DNA from: Branchipolynoe longqiensis
Taxonomy: Eukaryota > Annelida > Polychaeta > Phyllodocida > Polynoidae
NCBI GenBank assembly: GCA_030323885.1
Contig: CM059194.1
Span: 22,618,780-22,682,779, forward strand
Length of the DNA stretch: 64,000 nt
Reading direction: 5' to 3'
Below the pieces are notes generated by a model. The model saw only the letters and a list, made by a program, of their open reading frames with translations. It had not been told where the DNA came from and did not search any database. How positions within the stretch are numbered: the stretch's first letter is position 1; the number at the start of each line of letters is the position of its first letter. Shown here in pieces: positions 61,626 through 64,000 of the stretch. The position numbers were made by a program, and so were the translations under genes.

Positions 61626-62010
61626 TCACTTTAGTTTGAAGTAACTTTTATTTTAAATGTCCCAGAGGGCAATGGAGAACAGGGGAAAATGGAGAAAAAT
61701 GGAGAAAAATGGAGAAATATGGCTGCAGTCATCTGTGGCACACCGACGACCCTTGTGGTTAAGGGATTGATGATGATGATGACCGTGGCGTTGATGATGA
61801 CAATGATTCATTGATTGGTGGTTGCTTTACACCGTGTTGGCAGGATAGGCCATATTGAAATGTTTGATTTTTTGTTCAAACCATCGCTTTTACATGTAAA
61901 GGCAGACAATCAATTATGTGCCAATAAGACACTCATTAAATTAGAAAGCTCATGATGACGATGATGATGATGATGATGATGACAAGGAAGACAGTGCCCC
62001 CAAATGGGAA
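61626..62010. other. Fragment of TTAA-type MITE and a GAT microsatellite
   Basis: CACTTTAGTTTGAAGTAACT + TTTATTTTAAATG (61627-61660) is a middle piece of the TTAA family. GGAGAAAAAT units (61690) and GATGAT runs (61770, 61950) follow. No gene seen. Confidence 0.6.
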
Positions 62011-62150
62011 AGTAGGGTCATGGTGTGCAGCGACACTGGTACCCAAGTGGGGCAGCACTATGAACTCACCATGATTTCACAGTTACAAGTCAACCCCCTT
62101 CCTCTGATATTACCATACATGTTGCTAGGGCATTAAGCCCCAATAACCTA
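62010..62150 (+). mobile_element. Divergent SINE 3' half
   Basis: GGGTCATGGTGTGCAGC, GGGGCAGCACTATGAACTCA, CATGTTGCTAGGGCATTAAG, CCCCAATAACC: an old 5'-truncated copy. Confidence 0.75.
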
Positions 62151-62416
62151 ATGACCGCAGATTGTTTGAGTGCAAAGCGAAGCATAGAGATATATGACCG
62201 AGATAATTTATCACAGATGTTAAAATGTTACTAGTAAAACTAAAAGGACTTTCTAATCCTTTCCCAACTTTTTTTGATTCATTTATGTTGCCCCCCCCCC
62301 CTCCCCCCAGTTCCCCCTGTGCATTGTCGTTAAATGTGATGCTTTATTTAGGCTGACTTAGCAATAGCAATAAATTAAGGGACACGCGCATGCTTTTTTT
62401 TGAAGGCATGCCCCAG

Positions 62417-62545
62417 GGGCCGTATTCATGATGCGGTGTTAGCGAGCCAAAACTGGTTTTGGCCGGGATTTCTGGGTTAGCGGCGAAAACTCAGTACGCA
62501 AGGAGTGCAAACACACCGGGTAAGCTAACACCGCGTGATTGGGCC
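62417..62545. mobile_element. Minimal CWG-type transposon (129 bp)
   Basis: GGGCCGTATTCATGATGCGG opposite CCGCGTGATTGGGCC, with CAG at 62414-62416 and 62546-62548. Only the termini and a GGGTTAGCGGCGAAAACTC block (also in 14851-16338) are kept. Confidence 0.88.
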
Positions 62546-62569
62546 CAGGTCTACCCCACCTCCCACCTA

Positions 62570-62608
62570 CTCCACCCCCACCCCCACCCCCACCCCCACC
62601 CCCACCCA
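62570..62608 (+). repeat. (CCCCCA)n microsatellite
   Basis: Seven CACCCC units directly beyond the CWG element. Confidence 0.95.
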
Positions 62609-62712
62609 ACCTCACACACACATGAGCAGGCTGCATTAGTAAGGCAAGTAGTGACGTCAGAATATGTAACGGCTTTGCATCAAATAAGACGCAGGTGCGA
62701 GGCATTTTGAGT

Positions 62713-63015
62713 TTTTTGTATATTGGTATTTTACGTTCTAGCAACAGCTAAGAGAGGCATTTGTGACAACAGAAACACACACAAAATGGCCAAAACTAAC
62801 CAGGTAAAATGTTATTTAAATTTGCATAATCCAATGATGTTACTTTATAGTGCTGCCTGACTGAGAATCCCAGTCATGCAGCACTATACAGTAAAGTACC
62901 GAGTTGCTAGCACCATGTCCTGATATCCCACTCATGTCACATTATCCAGACATTGAGCAAACCAGTCCTTGTCCTACCCTACTGACGCTGAGAGCCAGGC
63001 AAGGTTGTGGCGTAG
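62713..63015 (-). mobile_element. Old SINE with internal rearrangement
   Basis: Tail ATTTTACGTTCTAGCAACAG, then a gap with unrelated sequence, then TTTATAGTGCTGCCTGACTG and, in the inverse sense, CATGCAGCACTATACAG before the core continues. It ends at GAGAGCCAGGCAAGG. Confidence 0.6.
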
Positions 63016-63016
63016 T

Positions 63017-63285
63017 TGTTGGATTTGTTGTTGGATGGAGTTTTACGTCCTGGCAACATCTATGCTCATATCAGGTCGAGTAGCGACTTGTGACAATGTG
63101 CACTCGTGGCAACTTTATAGTGTTGCCCCACTGGGAGACTAGGTTGCCAGCATCATGACCAAATTTCCCACTCAGTCACATAATCCTGTTACTGAGCTAA
63201 CCATATCCTAATAATGCCGAGCGCCTGGCTAAGTAGCGACAAATATCAATTTTGTAAGTCATTGGTTTGGCTCGACTGGGAATGG
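63017..63285 (-). mobile_element. Main tRNA-SINE lacking head
   Basis: Tail TTGGATGGAGTTTTACGTCC, complete core, then GGCTCGACTGGGAATGGCAA where the head should continue. Confidence 0.88.
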
Positions 63286-63674
63286 CAAGTATCGTGGTTT
63301 TAAATCACTGGTGTTTACTTGGTCGAGGACTGATCTCACAAACTCCAACACAGAACGCTGGTGCTTTACTTAATGTCCTGCCCTAACTGGTCCCACATAA
63401 GAACGGTATAATTATATATATAAATATAATGAACGAATTTCAGCGGTACAGTTAGTATTAGTAAGGATATGGGTCGTTGAAGCGTGGGCAGACAGGTGGC
63501 GCCACATGCAGACCTGACATTTTAATAGTAGATAACTTAATATAGGCTCCTCCAGCCGATCACTGAGGAAGGAGGAGAGACTGAGGAGTAGATGGAATCT
63601 TCCGGCCTTATTATACTCATATAATGACGTATACATACAGCATATAAATATATACATATTGTGATAGGCCGTGT
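63286..63674. other. Unique sequence, no gene seen
   Basis: Contains ACAGGTGGCGCCACATGC at 63495-63512, a palindrome overlapping a half CTCF-like core, and no other feature. Confidence 0.35.
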
Positions 63675-63818
63675 ATGACCGGTATGGCTAGGTCATGGTG
63701 CTGGCAGCCTAGTCTCCCAGTGTTGCATCACTATAAAGTCGCCATGAGTGCGCACTGTCACAAGTCGGTACCCATCCTGATATGGCCTTAGATGTTGTCA
63801 GGGCGTAAAACTCCAATT
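63675..63818 (+). mobile_element. 5'-truncated main SINE
   Basis: GGCTAGGTCATGGTGCTGGC to GGGCGTAAAACTCCAATTAG, the 3' 140 bp only. Confidence 0.88.
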
Positions 63819-64000
63819 AGCGACTGCCCAGCGGGACAATAGGAAAGATATGATGATATTGTGGGTGAATTATCACACCACTCATGAATTATCACAACAT
63901 AAACAAAAAACACAGGCGCCAAGGCAGGTTTTCTGTTACTTTTTTAACAATTTATTTCATTTCATGAGTGTCAATTGGAGGGAGAGGGAGGAAATGGGTG

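Overview
This window looks like a gene-poor, repeat-saturated stretch of an invertebrate animal genome. I found no convincing protein-coding exon. Every long reading frame falls in a low-complexity array (proline, glycine, threonine, serine or histidine runs) or inside a dispersed repeat. The closest match to general knowledge is a repeat at 10066-10325 and 42338-42610 that resembles one I recall as widespread in gastropod and other mollusc genomes. A marine mollusc is therefore my best guess, made without a database search.

The dominant component is one tRNA-derived SINE, about 341 bp long, with some 35 whole or partial copies on both strands. Four insertions with target-site duplications fix its ends: 7203-7543, 36634-36975, 60740-61085 and a 42-bp tail-only copy at 58703-58744. 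It has at least two tRNA-like heads and two 3' tails. A sister form (1-172 and 43726-43913) shares the head but has another body. Two other retroposons are present: a ~595-bp unit with a double-hairpin 3' end (54763-55357, duplicated in tandem inside a larger element at 44.7-46.1 kb), and a tRNA-like repeat near 3.4, 11.4 and 61.2-61.6 kb.

DNA transposon relics, all without a transposase, fall into several groups that can be defined from target-site duplications. (1) Elements with termini like GGGCCGTATNCATG and a 3-bp CWG duplication: 13606-14348, 14851-16338, 17717-18460, 62417-62545. (2) Elements whose termini end in (G/T)TCACAC, with TTA/TAA duplications in the PIF/Harbinger manner, and whose interiors are each filled by a different short motif: 8331-8679, 23856-24030, 30493-31159, 34197-34674, 42737-43273 and a 3.1-kb one at 44254-47398; 7684-8241 is a related TTA-flanked family. 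(3) A ~350-400-bp TTAA-flanked family starting AGYTGCATAGTCCGATG, with many copies at 21, 30-33, 37-38 and 57-58 kb, often nested. (4) pogo/Tigger-like palindromes starting CAGTA. (5) A 752-bp element with a 5-bp ATAGA duplication. Nesting gives a relative order of insertions.

Between these lie satellites and minisatellites (1.2-2.1, 14.5, 18.7, 20, 25.4, 49.4 and 53.1 kb) and very long simple-sequence arrays (G-rich at 3.8-4.9 kb, purine-only at 35.8, 40 and 59.5 kb, CCACCA at 27.5 kb, GTA at 50.7-52.2 kb). Short non-repetitive CpG-richer islands (4.9, 10.9, 22.4, 29.8, 32.5, 39.7, 49.3 and 52.5 kb) contain motifs resembling CTCF, E-box, ETS/YY1 or homeodomain sites. These are the best candidates for host function here, but that is inference.
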